Below, one piece after another: positions 27,466 through 37,080 of a DNA stretch of 64,000 bases. The stretch covers positions 62,001 to 126,000 of the forward strand of contig JACOST010000031.1 of NCBI GenBank assembly GCA_016178705.1. Reading direction: 5' to 3'. Numbering within the stretch: position 1 is the first letter of the stretch; each line of letters opens with the position of its first letter. A model generated the notes under the pieces. That model made no database searches, was not told the DNA's origin, and saw nothing but the letters and a program-made list of their open reading frames with translations. This stretch comes from Deltaproteobacteria bacterium (GTDB lineage: Bacteria; Desulfobacterota; Binatia; HRBIN30; JACQVA1). A program made the translations under genes and the position numbers.

Positions 27466-29399
27466 TTAGCCGCGCAGTGTCTCCCAACCGAGCGGCCGGT
27501 GGTCCCGCATGATGAAGTCGGGGGCGTACAGCGCGGTCATCGCGTCCCAATCGCGGCCGGCAAGCGCTCTGCTGAATGCCCGCACCCCCGCCGCCGATCG
27601 CGCGAAGGGCGCTGCCTCCCCGGGGGCGTAGCGCTCGTCGAGCTCGGCATACGCAGCGTCGAGATCGTCGGCGTTGAACGCGACCATCGTCACACGTTTG
27701 CCCTGCTCGTCCACCTCGCAGGTCCACAGCGCCTCGGTATCGCTCGGCCCGACGTAGCCATCGGCAAGCTCGAACCGCACCCGCCCGAGAGCGAGCCGAT
27801 CACCGCGCGTAGCGAGGATCGCTGACGTTACACGGGACGAGCCCATCTGAAATCTCAAGCGCAGGGATTCGAGGTGCTGGTCGCGATCGAGGTCAAGGCG
27901 TACGAAGCTCCGGCGATCGCTCAGCCGGAAATCAAGCGCGAACGTCGCGGCGACGCGTTCCCAGTCGCGAGCTGCCCACGCGTTGACGAATCGGTCGTTT
28001 GAGCGCGTCGCGGCGTTCGCGAGGCGCGTCGCCGGCGGTTCCGCCGCCGACGCTGCGTCGTACCTCCCGACGAGCTCGTCGAAGCGGGCGAGCGCCGCGG
28101 CGTCGCGATCGGCGTCGAAGCACTCGATCCGCGTCAGCAGGCCATCGATTCCGAAGACTAGCAGGTCGATGAATGGACGTTCGTAGGCGCCGCCGCCGGC
28201 GCGGTCGGTGCCACAGTGGGTCCGGCGCACGAGCAACGCATCGGACTGCAAGCTGAGGACTTCGTCTTCGCGCATGGTGGGGGTGTCGGCGAGCTCGACC
28301 ATGGCGCGAACGTGTTGCAGAAACGTTTCCGCTCCACGCGCGGACCAAGTTCCCAAAGTCCGGCGGTCGACGACCTCGATGGCGAGTGCCAACGCGGGAG
28401 CGTAGCGATCGGGGTCGTAGGGTCCCAGCATCGCCGCCACCGAGCGCGCCGTCGCCGCGGCCCGGTCACGCGCGGTGCCATCGGGGAGGAGGTCGGCGTA
28501 GCACTCGTACAAGCGCACGATCGCGTCGCCCAAACGGTCGGCGGCAAAGAACTCGCTGTACCGGCGACACCCCCGCTCGTCGGCCTCGATCACCGCGATG
28601 TGCTCGACTTCGTACGGGCCGATGTCGAACTTCTCCCCAGTTGCCCCGCTCGCAGATATCCGTTGGTGACCGAGTGCGAGTGAGTCACCGAGCGTTGCCA
28701 GGGGCTCGAACACGAGCGCCCCGTCCTGAGCCTTGATCAACGCGCGGTGGACGTCCAGGGATTCACTCCGGCCGTGGGTCCAGTGCATGGGATGGTTCAC
28801 GACGTTCGCCTCATCAGCGACGAGCGAGTTGAGCGCATCAGCATCGCGCGCGGCGATCACCGCAGATATGCGGGCCCAATTCGCGGTCGCCGCGTTCGGC
28901 CGCACGCGGCGATGAACCACCGACCCCTCTTTTGTTCTCCCCTTACCAAGAGGAGACACAGAGGGGTTGCTCCCGACAAGCTCGTCGAAGCGGGCGAGCG
29001 CTTCGGCGTCGCGATCGGCCTCGGACTGTTCCCAGCGCGTCAGCAGGCCATCGACGCCGAAGGTCCACAGAATGCAAAGGTTGCGCTCGAACGCGCCACC
29101 GCTGGCGCGGTCCGTGCCGAAGTTCGTCCAGCGTACGAGGAGCGCGTCGGATCGCAGGTCGAGTATCTCATCAACGCGCGTGCTCCAGTCTGCCGTGAGC
29201 TCGAACAGAGCGCGAATACCCGGCAACAATGCATCCGCTCCGTGCACAGACCCCATCCCGACGGTTCGGGGATCGCAGAACTCGATGGCCGGTGCGAACG
29301 CGGTGGCCCAGCGATCAGGCTCGAACGATTCCAACAGCGTCTTCGCCGAGCGCGCCGTCACCACGGCGCGGGCGCGCTCGGGGCCGTCGGGGAGAAGTC
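27466..29399 (-). CDS. Piece of the decayed gene: central SnoaL-like repeats
   Basis: From the deletion point near 29400 (LLPDGPERARAV) to the TAA at 27466. It contains the second half of one large repeat, a complete RVRPNAATANWARI repeat, and two or more units of the NAWAARDWERVAATF type. Large repeats share HEPLATLGDSLAL, AADRLGDA, APAIEVVDHRTLGT and DADRDAEALARFDELVG segments. The linker near 28929 is encoded by a palindromic repeat. It ends RPLGWETLRG-TAA and resumes in frame SAHVETLRSL. Confidence 0.6.
28923..28967. repeat. Palindromic repeat inside a SnoaL linker
   Basis: Bases 28923-28930 (acccctct) pair with 28960-28967, with an inner ctcc/ggag pair. On the minus strand it is translated as part of the linker NPSVSPLGKGRTKEGSVV between two repeats. 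Confidence 0.65.
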
Positions 29400-31349
29400 T
29401 CCGTCGGCGACTCCGCTCGCCGATACCGACAAGCTGCACAATGCGAGCGAGTCGCCGAGGGTCGCGAGCGGCTCGTGGGTGAACGTCACGTTCTCGTAGC
29501 GGGGCAGCGAGCGCCGAGTCTCGGCGAGCGCTCGTTGCCGGTCGTAGGTGGCACCGGTGGGATGGTGCACAGCCTCCATGTCTTCGGCGAAGAGCGGGAG
29601 GAGCGCATCGAAGTCTCGCGCCGCCAATGCTGTTTGCAATCGAGCGGCGTTCGCGGTCGCGGCGTTCGGCCGCACGCGGCGCCCGCGCTTCTGTGCGGCT
29701 CGCGATGGTAGACCCGTCTGGGAGGGCGAGGCTCCCGCCGAGCCGCTCCTCGCAGCCCACGGCTCGCCGGAAGGCTCGCCCTCCCGTCTGTCGAGGTTGC
29801 TTCCGACGATCTCGTCAAAGCGCGCGAGCGCCTCGGCGTCGCGATCGGCGTCGAACATCTCCCAGCGTGTCATGAGACCATCGGTTCCGTAGACGACGAT
29901 CTGAAGCATTCGCCTCTCGAAGGTGCCGCCGCCATCTCGGTCGGTGCCGAGGAACGTAACGCGGCCGAGGAGCGCGCCGGAATGCAGACTGAGAACGTCG
30001 TCGAGGGACATTGCCACCACGACGGCGAGATCGAGCCAAGAGCGGATGCCTTGCCGCGCCGCTTCCTGCCCGTGCGCGGAAAAAGTCCCCAAGGTCCGGT
30101 GGTCGACGACCTCGATGGCAGGCGCGATCGCTAGGCGATCGAGATCCCCCCACGGTCCCGCCAACGCCGGGGCCCAGCGCGCCATGGCCATCGCGCGAAC
30201 GCGCTCGGGGCCGTCGGGAAGAAGCTGGGCGTAGCGTTCGTACAACCGGGCGACGGCGTCGCCCAACCGATCGGCGGCGAACATCTCGCTCCGCCGCCTT
30301 CGCCCTTGCGCGTCGACCTCGATCAGAAGAACACTCTCCACCTCGTAGGCGCCGACATCGAACGTCTCGCTGGCCGCGCCGCTCGCCGCAATGAGCGTCC
30401 GGCCGAGCGCGAGCGAGTTGCCGAGGGTTGCCAGCGGCTCGTACCGGTACGTCCCGCCCTGGGCCCTGAGAAACGCCCGCCACGTGGCGAGCATTGCCTG
30501 CCGGTCGTAGGTCGCGCCGGTGGTATGGTCCATGACCTCGGAATCGTCCGCGATCTGGGCAGCGATCGCGTCGACGTCTCGGGCAGCGATCGCGGCCGCG
30601 TAGCGAGCAGTGTTCGCGGTCGCGGCGTTCGGACGGACGCGGCGGCGTGGTGCCCCTTCCCCCTTTGAAGAACGGGGACTGAGGGAGATTTCCTCGGACG
30701 ATTCAAATCCCTTGTGACCTCCCTTTTCCAAAGGGAGGGACCCGGGAGGTAGGGCCCCCTGGCGGTGTAGCGGGCGTTCCGCGAGTAGTGTCGCGCCCTT
30801 GGCTTCCCACAGTTCGATGGCGCGTCGCTCCTCGACGTCGGCTTCATCGCCGCGGTCGTCGGTGCGCAACGTCGTCGCGAGCACCTGGCGGGCGTCGGCG
30901 TGGAGCAGCAGCACGTCGGTGGCGCCGGCGATGTCGACGGCCGCACGAGCGAAGTCGATGGCGGCTGCCTGCTCGCCATGTCGCGCCAAGGCTTCGGCGC
31001 GCACGCCGCGCCAGGTGATGGTGGCTTGCAGGTCGTCGCCGGCCAGCGCCTCGCTCTCGTGGCTAAGCGCTTCGGCCTCTGCCGCGCGGCCTTGTGCGAG
31101 GAGCGCACGGCCCAGGAATGCCGCGGCTCGCGCCGCGTCGATGCCGAGTCCGTGGGCGCGCAGGCCATCGTACGCGGTGCGCAAGCTGCGCTCGGCCGCG
31201 ACGGCGTCGCCCTCGAGCAGGTCGATGAGTCCGGTGAAGACGTCAGCCTCGAGCAGTTGTTGTGTGATGCCCAACTCTTCGACCATGCGGCGCGAAGAAG
31301 CGATCATTCGCCGCGCGGCGTCGGTGCGCCCACGCAAGGCTTCGAGCAC
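29358..31349 (-). CDS. Piece of the decayed gene: TPR end and first SnoaL-like repeats
   Basis: A 663-codon open stretch in the same frame as the sequence before the TAA at 31392. The first 200 residues are TPR-like helices (RTDAARRMIASSRRMVEELG, RAAAFLGRALLAQGRAAEAE). Then come the first complete large repeat and half of a second. Both interdomain linkers are repeat-encoded (around 30651-30760 and 29712-29790). The last 16 residues are out-of-frame sequence after the deletion. Confidence 0.6.
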   Translation of the reverse strand: MLEALRGRTDAARRMIASSRRMVEELGITQQLLEADVFTGLIDLLEGDAVAAERSLRTAYDGLRAHGLGIDAARAAAFLGRALLAQGRAAEAEALSHESEALAGDDLQATITWRGVRAEALARHGEQAAAIDFARAAVDIAGATDVLLLHADARQVLATTLRTDDRGDEADVEERRAIELWEAKGATLLAERPLHRQGALPPGSLPLEKGGHKGFESSEEISLSPRSSKGEGAPRRRVRPNAATANTARYAAAIAARDVDAIAAQIADDSEVMDHTTGATYDRQAMLATWRAFLRAQGGTYRYEPLATLGNSLALGRTLIAASGAASETFDVGAYEVESVLLIEVDAQGRRRRSEMFAADRLGDAVARLYERYAQLLPDGPERVRAMAMARWAPALAGPWGDLDRLAIAPAIEVVDHRTLGTFSAHGQEAARQGIRSWLDLAVVVAMSLDDVLSLHSGALLGRVTFLGTDRDGGGTFERRMLQIVVYGTDGLMTRWEMFDADRDAEALARFDEIVGSNLDRREGEPSGEPWAARSGSAGASPSQTGLPSRAAQKRGRRVRPNAATANAARLQTALAARDFDALLPLFAEDMEAVHHPTGATYDRQRALAETRRSLPRYENVTFTHEPLATLGDSLALCSLSVSASGVADGDFSPTAPSAPAPW
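29712..29790. repeat. GC-rich palindromic repeat inside a SnoaL linker
   Basis: An 11-bp perfect outer stem (gggagggcgag at 29720 with ctcgccctccc at 29775) and inner gagcc/ggctc pairs. It is translated as the linker GEPSGEPWAARSGSAGASPS. I recognise this palindrome style from intergenic regions of other environmental genomes. Confidence 0.75.
30651..30760. repeat. Double palindrome inside the TPR-SnoaL linker
   Basis: Contains a 9-bp stem cctcccttt-tcc-aaagggagg (30718-30738) and a second ccccttccccctttgaag-type hairpin half. It is translated as PPGSLPLEKGGHKGF followed by SLSPRSSKGEG. It resembles the common intergenic 'ccctttccaaagggagg' element. Confidence 0.75.
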
Positions 31350-31444
31350 CGCTTGGCAGCGTAGTGCGACCGCCTCGACCGCGGGTGCGCCTTAGGTGAT
31401 GCGTAGCACGCGCACGACGTCGAGGCAGCGCCCGCTGGCGCGCG

Positions 31445-33790
31445 TCACCGGACTCGGTCCCCACAACGCAGCCAGTGGCGCGTTTGCCAGCACCGTGTTC
31501 GAACGCCGCCGGTCGTGCGCGCGACGCGCGGCAGCCAGCGCCTTGTCGAGCGCGGCTTCACAGGCGCCGATTTTTCCGAGACGCGACAGCGCCAGCGCGT
31601 GCACCAAATGCGCCTTTGCTTCCCCGGCCGCATCACCCGCCGCCGCCAACGCGTCGGCCGCCGCAGCGACCGCGTCGGTAGTGGCGTGCAGCGACTGCGG
31701 ATCGGTGAGCACGGCGAGCTGGCCGACGAAGCAGGTGTGCCAGGCCTGCAGACGGGGGTTGGGGGTTGGGGGTTAGGGGCCGGAGTCGAACGAGTGACAA
31801 AGCGGCCCAGTTCGTCGATGGCTTTGGCCGCTGTCCCCACGTCGCCGGCGGAGAGCAGCGCTTCGCACCAGTCGAGGGCGAGATCGGCGCGCGCGGGATC
31901 GGCGTCATCGAGCCGATCGAGCGCACGGCCGAGGAGGTTCGCCGCCACCGGTAAGTCGTCGCGCGCCAGTGCCCGCCGGCCCGCCGCGGCGAGATAGCGC
32001 GCCGCGCGTTCGCCCAGGGCGCGCCCGTGTGCGTCGATCGGTCCCAGCTCGCGCAAGTGCTGATGCGCTTGCTCCAGGTGCCAGCCGAGCGTCTCGTCGT
32101 GCTCAATGGCTTCACCGACGCGGCTCTCGATCCAATCGGCGAGGCGTGCGTGTAGCTCCGCGCGCGTGCCCTTCAGCACGCGGCGATACGCCGCATCGCG
32201 CGTCAGCCCGTGATGAAAGCGCAGCGCCGGCTCGCCGAGGAACCAACTGGCATCGGGTTCGATCAGCTCACTACGCCGCAACGATTCGAGTCGCGCGTCG
32301 AGGTCGGTGATCTCGCGCGGCAAGAGATGAGCGACGGCGGTGCGCGAAAACTGTCGGCCGACCACCGCCGCGCGTTCCAACACCGCGCGATCCTCCGGGC
32401 GCAGCCGTTCGATGCGGGCGGCGAGCAGCGCGTGAATGGTGGGTGGCATGTCGAACGCGGCGAGATCCACCGCCGCGGTCCAGCGATCACCCTCGCGCTT
32501 GAGCGCACCGTCGTTGACCAGCATGCGGACCAGCTCGGCGAGAAAGAGCGGGTTGCCCTCGCTGGTGGCAAGCACGCGGCCGGCGACGGCGGCGGGTAAC
32601 GCGTCGGCGCCGATCACGTTGGCGGCCAAGCGCGTCGCCGCGGCGGCGTCGAGCCCGCCGAGGGTCACGACCTCACTGACCAGACCACCGGACGTGGCCA
32701 GCGACGAGCGCGCGTCGCGCAACTCGGGGCGCGCTCCGGCGAGCACGAGCAGCGGCACGCCCTTGCCCCATTGCACCAGATGCTCGACGAGATCGAGCAG
32801 CAACGGCTCCGCCCATTGCAGATCATCAATGGCGAGGAGCACGGGTTGCCGCGTGGCGAGCGCGGTGAGGAAGCGGCGGACGACGAAGAAGGTCTCCTCC
32901 GGCGAGGCCGGCGTGCCGGCGAGCAACGCGGCGATGCTGTCGGCGATGCGCGCACGGTCGGTGGCGGCGGGCAAGGCGGCGGCGATGGCCAGATCGGTCG
33001 GATCCGACGGATCGGACGGATTCGTCCTCTCGACGCCCAGCCACTTTCGCACCGCCTTCGCGATCGGGGCGAACGTGGCGCCGCTGGCGGACTCGCAATG
33101 CGCGGTCAACACTGTGGCACCGTCGCCGAGTCGGCGGCCGAGTTCATCGAGCAGGCGGGACTTGCCCAACCCCGGCGAGCCGAGGATGACCGCGAGGCGC
33201 GCGGCAGGTGTTGCGACGGCCGCGTCGTACACCGCCACCAGGCGCCGCAGCTCGTCGTCGCGCCCGACGAACGCCGTTGCCGCGGCACCGGCGGGCCGGT
33301 CGAGCGACACCACGCGGTACGCCGCGACCGTTTCGGCCCGACCTTTCAAAGAGAGCACGCCGAACGGCGCCAGCGTCACCAGTTCGCTGACAAGGCGACG
33401 CGTCGCCTCGCCGATCAGCACGTCGCCGTCGTGCGCTTCCTGCTGCAAGCGCGCCGCGACGTTGACCGGATCGCCAACGACGTCGTCGTTGCCGACGCTG
33501 ACCACGACCTCGCCGGTGTTGATCCCGACGCGCAGGCCGATGTCTCCCACGGCTGCGAACTCTGCACGGGCCAGCTCGCGGAAGGCATGCTGCATGGCGA
33601 CGCCCGTGCGCACCGCGCGGATGGCGTCGTCCTCGGCCACACGCGGCACGCCGAACGCGGCGATGACGCCGTCACCGAGCAACTTCACAACGGTGCCCCC
33701 GTGCCCTTCGACTGCGGCACGCAGCGCTCGGTAGTAGTGGTCCATCAGCCGGCGCGTGGACTCCGCATCGAGCCGTTCATGCAGCGACAT
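31445..33790 (-). CDS. Piece of the decayed gene: class III nucleotide cyclase and P-loop ATPase
   Basis: A 781-codon open stretch. Residues 1-160 are a class III adenylate/guanylate cyclase (GGTVVKLLGDGVIAAFGVPR, VGINTGEVVVSVGNDDVVGD). The first metal-binding Asp, in VVTIIFADLIGSM, lies just upstream of this ATG in the same frame. An ATPase follows with Walker A GSPGLGKSRL and Walker B VLLAIDDLQWAEP, then helices of the MalT/TPR type. The last 90 or so codons are out of frame after the G-rich repeat at 31754-31779; the real continuation is QAWHTCFVGQLAVLTDPQSL in another frame up to 31392. Confidence 0.65.
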   Translation of the reverse strand: MSLHERLDAESTRRLMDHYYRALRAAVEGHGGTVVKLLGDGVIAAFGVPRVAEDDAIRAVRTGVAMQHAFRELARAEFAAVGDIGLRVGINTGEVVVSVGNDDVVGDPVNVAARLQQEAHDGDVLIGEATRRLVSELVTLAPFGVLSLKGRAETVAAYRVVSLDRPAGAAATAFVGRDDELRRLVAVYDAAVATPAARLAVILGSPGLGKSRLLDELGRRLGDGATVLTAHCESASGATFAPIAKAVRKWLGVERTNPSDPSDPTDLAIAAALPAATDRARIADSIAALLAGTPASPEETFFVVRRFLTALATRQPVLLAIDDLQWAEPLLLDLVEHLVQWGKGVPLLVLAGARPELRDARSSLATSGGLVSEVVTLGGLDAAAATRLAANVIGADALPAAVAGRVLATSEGNPLFLAELVRMLVNDGALKREGDRWTAAVDLAAFDMPPTIHALLAARIERLRPEDRAVLERAAVVGRQFSRTAVAHLLPREITDLDARLESLRRSELIEPDASWFLGEPALRFHHGLTRDAAYRRVLKGTRAELHARLADWIESRVGEAIEHDETLGWHLEQAHQHLRELGPIDAHGRALGERAARYLAAAGRRALARDDLPVAANLLGRALDRLDDADPARADLALDWCEALLSAGDVGTAAKAIDELGRFVTRSTPAPNPQPPTPVCRPGTPASSASSPCSPIRSRCTPLPTRSLRRPTRWRRRVMRPGKQRRIWCTRWRCRVSEKSAPVKPRSTRRWLPRVARTTGGVRTRCWQTRHWLRCGDRVR
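31754..31779. repeat. GGGGGTT heptamer run at a frameshift
   Basis: Three to four GGGGGTT/GGGGTTA units. On the minus strand they encode PAPNPQPPTP in the TPR region, and the correct reading frame changes at their end. Runs of five G make this a slippage-prone site. Confidence 0.75.
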
Positions 33791-33842
33791 CGAGCCGATG
33801 AGGTCGGCGAAGATGATGGTGACGACTTTGCGCGCTTCGGAC

Positions 33843-33919
33843 AGGGGGTTAGGGGTTACGGGGTTGGGGGTTAGGGGCAGAGGGGAGCTGCCTAATGCCG
33901 TCTGCCTACTGCCTACTAG
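33843..33919. repeat. Two heptamer repeat types in the zinc-ribbon/cyclase linker
   Basis: A GGGGTTA/GGGGTTG run (33843-33880) is followed by TGCCTAC/TGCCTAA units (33889-33919). Both are read through in the cyclase frame as LVGSRQTALGSSPLPLTPNP plus VTPNPL, between the second zinc ribbon and the cyclase domain. Confidence 0.75.
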
Positions 33920-34110
33920 CCACGCGCCGCAGCCGAGGCAGAACTGCGCGTTGGGTTCGCTCTCGCGTCCACACGCCGGGCAGCGTGGGGACCAGCGGCT
34001 TGCCGCAGCCAGCGCAGAAGCGCGCGTCAGCCGGATTGGTTCTTTGGCAGCTCGCGCAGATCATCGCTACGTCTCGTCGACGAGGGGCACGCTAGCGACG
34101 GCGCCTCGAT

Positions 34111-35094
34111 CTAGCGATTCACGGATTGCATCATGGCTTCAGGATAGCGCAATCCCGCGGCGGCGCCGTGCGGCGCGACTTCGTTGATGCGCGCGAGCTC
34201 GGTGGCACTCAGGGTGACGTTCAATGCGCCGAGGTTCTCCTCAAGGTACGTGCGCCGCTTGGTGCCCGGGATCGGCACGATGAAGTCGCCTTGCGCCAGC
34301 ACCCAGGCGAGCGCGAGCTGTGAAGCGGTGCAGCGCTTCTCGTTGGCGATTGCCTCGATGCGTGCGACGAGATCGAGGTTCTTCTGAAAGTTGTCGCCCT
34401 GAAAGCGTGGCGAGAAGCGACGGTAGTCGTTGGCCGCGAGATCGTCGAACCGTTTGATCTGGCCGGTGAGAAACCCGCGGCCGAGCGGACTGTAGGCGAG
34501 AAATCCGATGCCGAGCGTGCGACAGGTTTGCAGGACATTGTCCTCCGGATCGCGGCTCCACAACGAGTACTCGGATTGTACCGAGGCCAGTGGATGGACC
34601 TTGTGGGCTCGCCGAAGGGTGTCAGCACTGGCCTCGGACAGACCTATGCCACGCGTTTTTCCCGCATGCACCAGGTCGGCCATCGCGCCGACGCTGTCTT
34701 CGATCGGTACGGTCGGATCGACGCGATGGAGTTGGTAGAGATCGACCGCATCGACGCCGAGCCGTTTGAGACTGTCGTCGCACGCCTGGCGAATGTAGTC
34801 GGGACGGCCATTGATGCCGCGCACCGTTTTGTTGGTCTGGTCGCGGACGATGCCGCATTTGGTAGCGAGCACCGCCGCGTCGCGGCGCCCACGGACGGCG
34901 CGACCAACGAGTTCTTCGTTGGTGTACGGACCATACATGTCGGCGGTGTCGAGCAAGGTGACACCGAGATCGAGCGCGCGATGAATGGTCGCGATCGATT
35001 CGGCGTCGTTGGTCGGGCCATAGAACTCGCTCATGCCCATGCATCCGAGTCCGATGGCCGACACGTTCAATCCGCCGAGTTGGCGAGTTTGCAT
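34111..35094 (-). CDS. Aldo/keto reductase
   Basis: A 327-residue NADPH-dependent aldo/keto reductase of the Tas/YajO-like group. It starts [20 protein letters not shown]; earlier in-frame sequence is atypical. The catalytic Asp-Tyr pair is in [18 protein letters not shown], the Lys in AVLATKCG and the His in [24 protein letters not shown] marks the cofactor end. No neighbour suggests a specific substrate. Confidence 0.93.
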   Translation of the reverse strand: MQTRQLGGLNVSAIGLGCMGMSEFYGPTNDAESIATIHRALDLGVTLLDTADMYGPYTNEELVGRAVRGRRDAAVLATKCGIVRDQTNKTVRGINGRPDYIRQACDDSLKRLGVDAVDLYQLHRVDPTVPIEDSVGAMADLVHAGKTRGIGLSEASADTLRRAHKVHPLASVQSEYSLWSRDPEDNVLQTCRTLGIGFLAYSPLGRGFLTGQIKRFDDLAANDYRRFSPRFQGDNFQKNLDLVARIEAIANEKRCTASQLALAWVLAQGDFIVPIPGTKRRTYLEENLGALNVTLSATELARINEVAPHGAAAGLRYPEAMMQSVNR

Positions 35095-35212
35095 TGAATG
35101 TCCTCCCGCGCCACGGACAATCGCGCATGTGCCGCTGGCTTGCAAGACGCGGGGGCGAGCGGACCGGCGCCGCAGCGGGCGCGTATGCAGTAACGGGATC
35201 GGTAGGTCGGAG

Positions 35213-37039
35213 CTATGGCGTCGATTCGTGCAGCACGGTCTCCGCACGAATCTTCCAACGGTCGCCGCCGCGCTGCCACTGCAACACTTTGAAGGCGTGG
35301 GAAATCGAGACCGCAGACTGATAGGACTGGTCGAAGCTCACGACGGCCGTCGTGTCGGGCGCGTTCGGTGCGGGCGGATAAACCGCCACGGTCGAGCCGG
35401 CAATCTGCACCGCAATCGTCCCGCTGTGCTCGAACAACGACGCCTTGCGAGCACGCCACTGCGAAACGCTGGCGCCGAATTCCGGGACGAACGAGGCGCT
35501 GTAGAATCCGACGTAGTCATCGAGCCGGCGCTGTTCCCAAGCCTGACGCCAGCCCTCCAGCGCGTCGCGTAGTGCGTCAACCTCTTGAGGAGTCGTTGAG
35601 GACGCGGCTTGGTCGGCACCGAGCCAGACAGTTCGCCACGGCGTGGTGCTGCTCGATAGCACGTCGAAGTCCGGCTGCCGTAGCTGGGCAACGTCAGGAC
35701 CGAGGCCGTGTCGCTCGGGAACGAGTTTGAGCCGCTTCTTCCCAGTTTCATCGACGAGGCGGATGCGCTCGCTGGAAATGTCGCTGGCTACCAGCCAGCG
35801 GGGCCAGGCCGATGTCTGCGCGGCAATGATCGGATAACATCCTTCATTTGCGATCGTGTCGGTCGCACGGCGATAGAGGCATAGTTGCTTGTGTTCGGGC
35901 TCGACGATCGCCGTGGTCGTCCATTCAGTTCCAAGCGTGGTGGGCCATGTCGACGGCTCGCCAAGTGATGCGATAGGAGGTGGTACAACGGCCGCGGGCG
36001 CGACGTTCGGCTCGGTTGCGGGCTCGGCGGGGACTACCGGCGCCGAAGCGCTGGCAACATGTGGCTGGTCGGCACTTCGTTCGACAATCGCGGCAGGTGG
36101 CACCGGTGCTCGGGGGACGACCGCTTGGTCGGCGGCAGCGGAACGCGAGATCGTGGAGGGCGGGGCGTCTGGTCGCTGAACGACGGCAAGCACCGCGAAC
36201 ACGGCAAGCGCGCCAACTGCGGCGCCGAGGACCAGTGACAGTGTCCGTCCGTTTGGCGGCGCGGGCGCGGTCGGGGGATTGTGCGATGCAGCTTCCGTCT
36301 CACGGCGGAGCTTGCTCAGTTCGGCTTCGAGAGTGGCGAGGCGGTCATCATGCTGGGGCGACGGATCGTCGGGGACCGCCTTGACGCGATCGAGTTCGGC
36401 CTCGAGGCGTTCGTGATGATCCGAGTACCACTCGATCGCTCCAAGCAACGCCTGCAGGTGTTCGGCCATTCCCGCCCGAGACGGATGCGAACCGCCGACG
36501 TACTCAGAATGTGGCGTCGCGCTCTCGCCGCTAGTGTGGCCGTCGGCGGTCGCGGTCATCGCATCGATGCGTTCGGCGATGGCTTCGACGCGTCGGACAC
36601 CCTCCTGGAACGCGCCCATCAGCGTGTCTTGATCGGCGACGACGCAGGCGAGCAGCTCGTCGGTCTTGTTGCCGTTGTCCGAGAGGTTGCTGAGGACGCC
36701 CTCGATTCGCTGCAAGGCGTCCTCGGCGCGTGCTAACGCCTGCGCGGCGGTGGCGCGCGCTTCGGCGGTCGCATGAGTTTGCGCGTCCTGAAGCTGGGCG
36801 ATCGAATCGCGGATCTCGCTGATGGCGGGCGAGGCGATAGCCGCGCTGGCATCGACAGTAGGTTGATTCTCGACCCGGGCAGCGAGCGAGTGGAGTCGCC
36901 GCTCGCAGGCTTGCACGGTGGTAATCAACATGTCGCGGTCAGCGGTGAAGCGCGCCAGCAGCCCCGCGAGAATCTTGCGCTGCGACTCCAGTGTATCCAG
37001 TCGGACAATGGTTGATGCGCGAAGGTCGCCGTTTGGCAT
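35213..37039 (-). CDS. Membrane-anchored coiled-coil protein with C-terminal NTF2/Cds6-like domain
   Basis: A 608-residue protein of unknown role, starting at [10 protein letters not shown]. Residues about 10-250 are cytoplasmic, helical and heptad-rich (coiled coil). One membrane helix is at about 266-287 ([20 protein letters not shown]). A Pro/Ala-rich periplasmic linker is followed by a domain of unassigned type. The last 110 residues ([20 protein letters not shown] ... [15 protein letters not shown]) match the NTF2-like domain found at the end of many L,D-transpeptidase and Cds6-type proteins. The receiver-domain gene lies 41 bases upstream, so the two may be linked functionally. Confidence 0.7.
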   Translation of the reverse strand: MPNGDLRASTIVRLDTLESQRKILAGLLARFTADRDMLITTVQACERRLHSLAARVENQPTVDASAAIASPAISEIRDSIAQLQDAQTHATAEARATAAQALARAEDALQRIEGVLSNLSDNGNKTDELLACVVADQDTLMGAFQEGVRRVEAIAERIDAMTATADGHTSGESATPHSEYVGGSHPSRAGMAEHLQALLGAIEWYSDHHERLEAELDRVKAVPDDPSPQHDDRLATLEAELSKLRRETEAASHNPPTAPAPPNGRTLSLVLGAAVGALAVFAVLAVVQRPDAPPSTISRSAAADQAVVPRAPVPPAAIVERSADQPHVASASAPVVPAEPATEPNVAPAAVVPPPIASLGEPSTWPTTLGTEWTTTAIVEPEHKQLCLYRRATDTIANEGCYPIIAAQTSAWPRWLVASDISSERIRLVDETGKKRLKLVPERHGLGPDVAQLRQPDFDVLSSSTTPWRTVWLGADQAASSTTPQEVDALRDALEGWRQAWEQRRLDDYVGFYSASFVPEFGASVSQWRARKASLFEHSGTIAVQIAGSTVAVYPPAPNAPDTTAVVSFDQSYQSAVSISHAFKVLQWQRGGDRWKIRAETVLHESTP

Positions 37040-37080
37040 TCGATGATCTCGTAGGAATTCTACAGGCAGGGGGAAGACAT

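Larger units (their letters stand above)
26350..34064 (-). pseudogene. Decayed giant gene: zinc ribbon - nucleotide cyclase - ATPase - TPR - SnoaL repeats
   Basis: The pieces on this strand make one continuous protein in the order expected for class III cyclase/ATPase/TPR regulators with a C-terminal chain of NTF2-like domains. From the ATG at 34064 come two zinc ribbons, the cyclase domain, a P-loop ATPase, TPR helices and about ten SnoaL-like units. Five lesions break it: a one-base frameshift near 33984 between zinc ribbons; a frameshift at the G-rich repeat near 31754-31779; an in-frame TAA at 31394-31392; a deletion of about 130 bp at about 29400; and an in-frame TAA at 27468-27466. Homology resumes directly after each. 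The separate open pieces are listed below. Confidence 0.85.

Noticed and set aside
31754-31779. Programmed frameshift or phase variation at the G-rich heptamers
   Set aside because: The same gene carries two stop codons and a deletion elsewhere, so decay explains the frame break better than a regulated switch.
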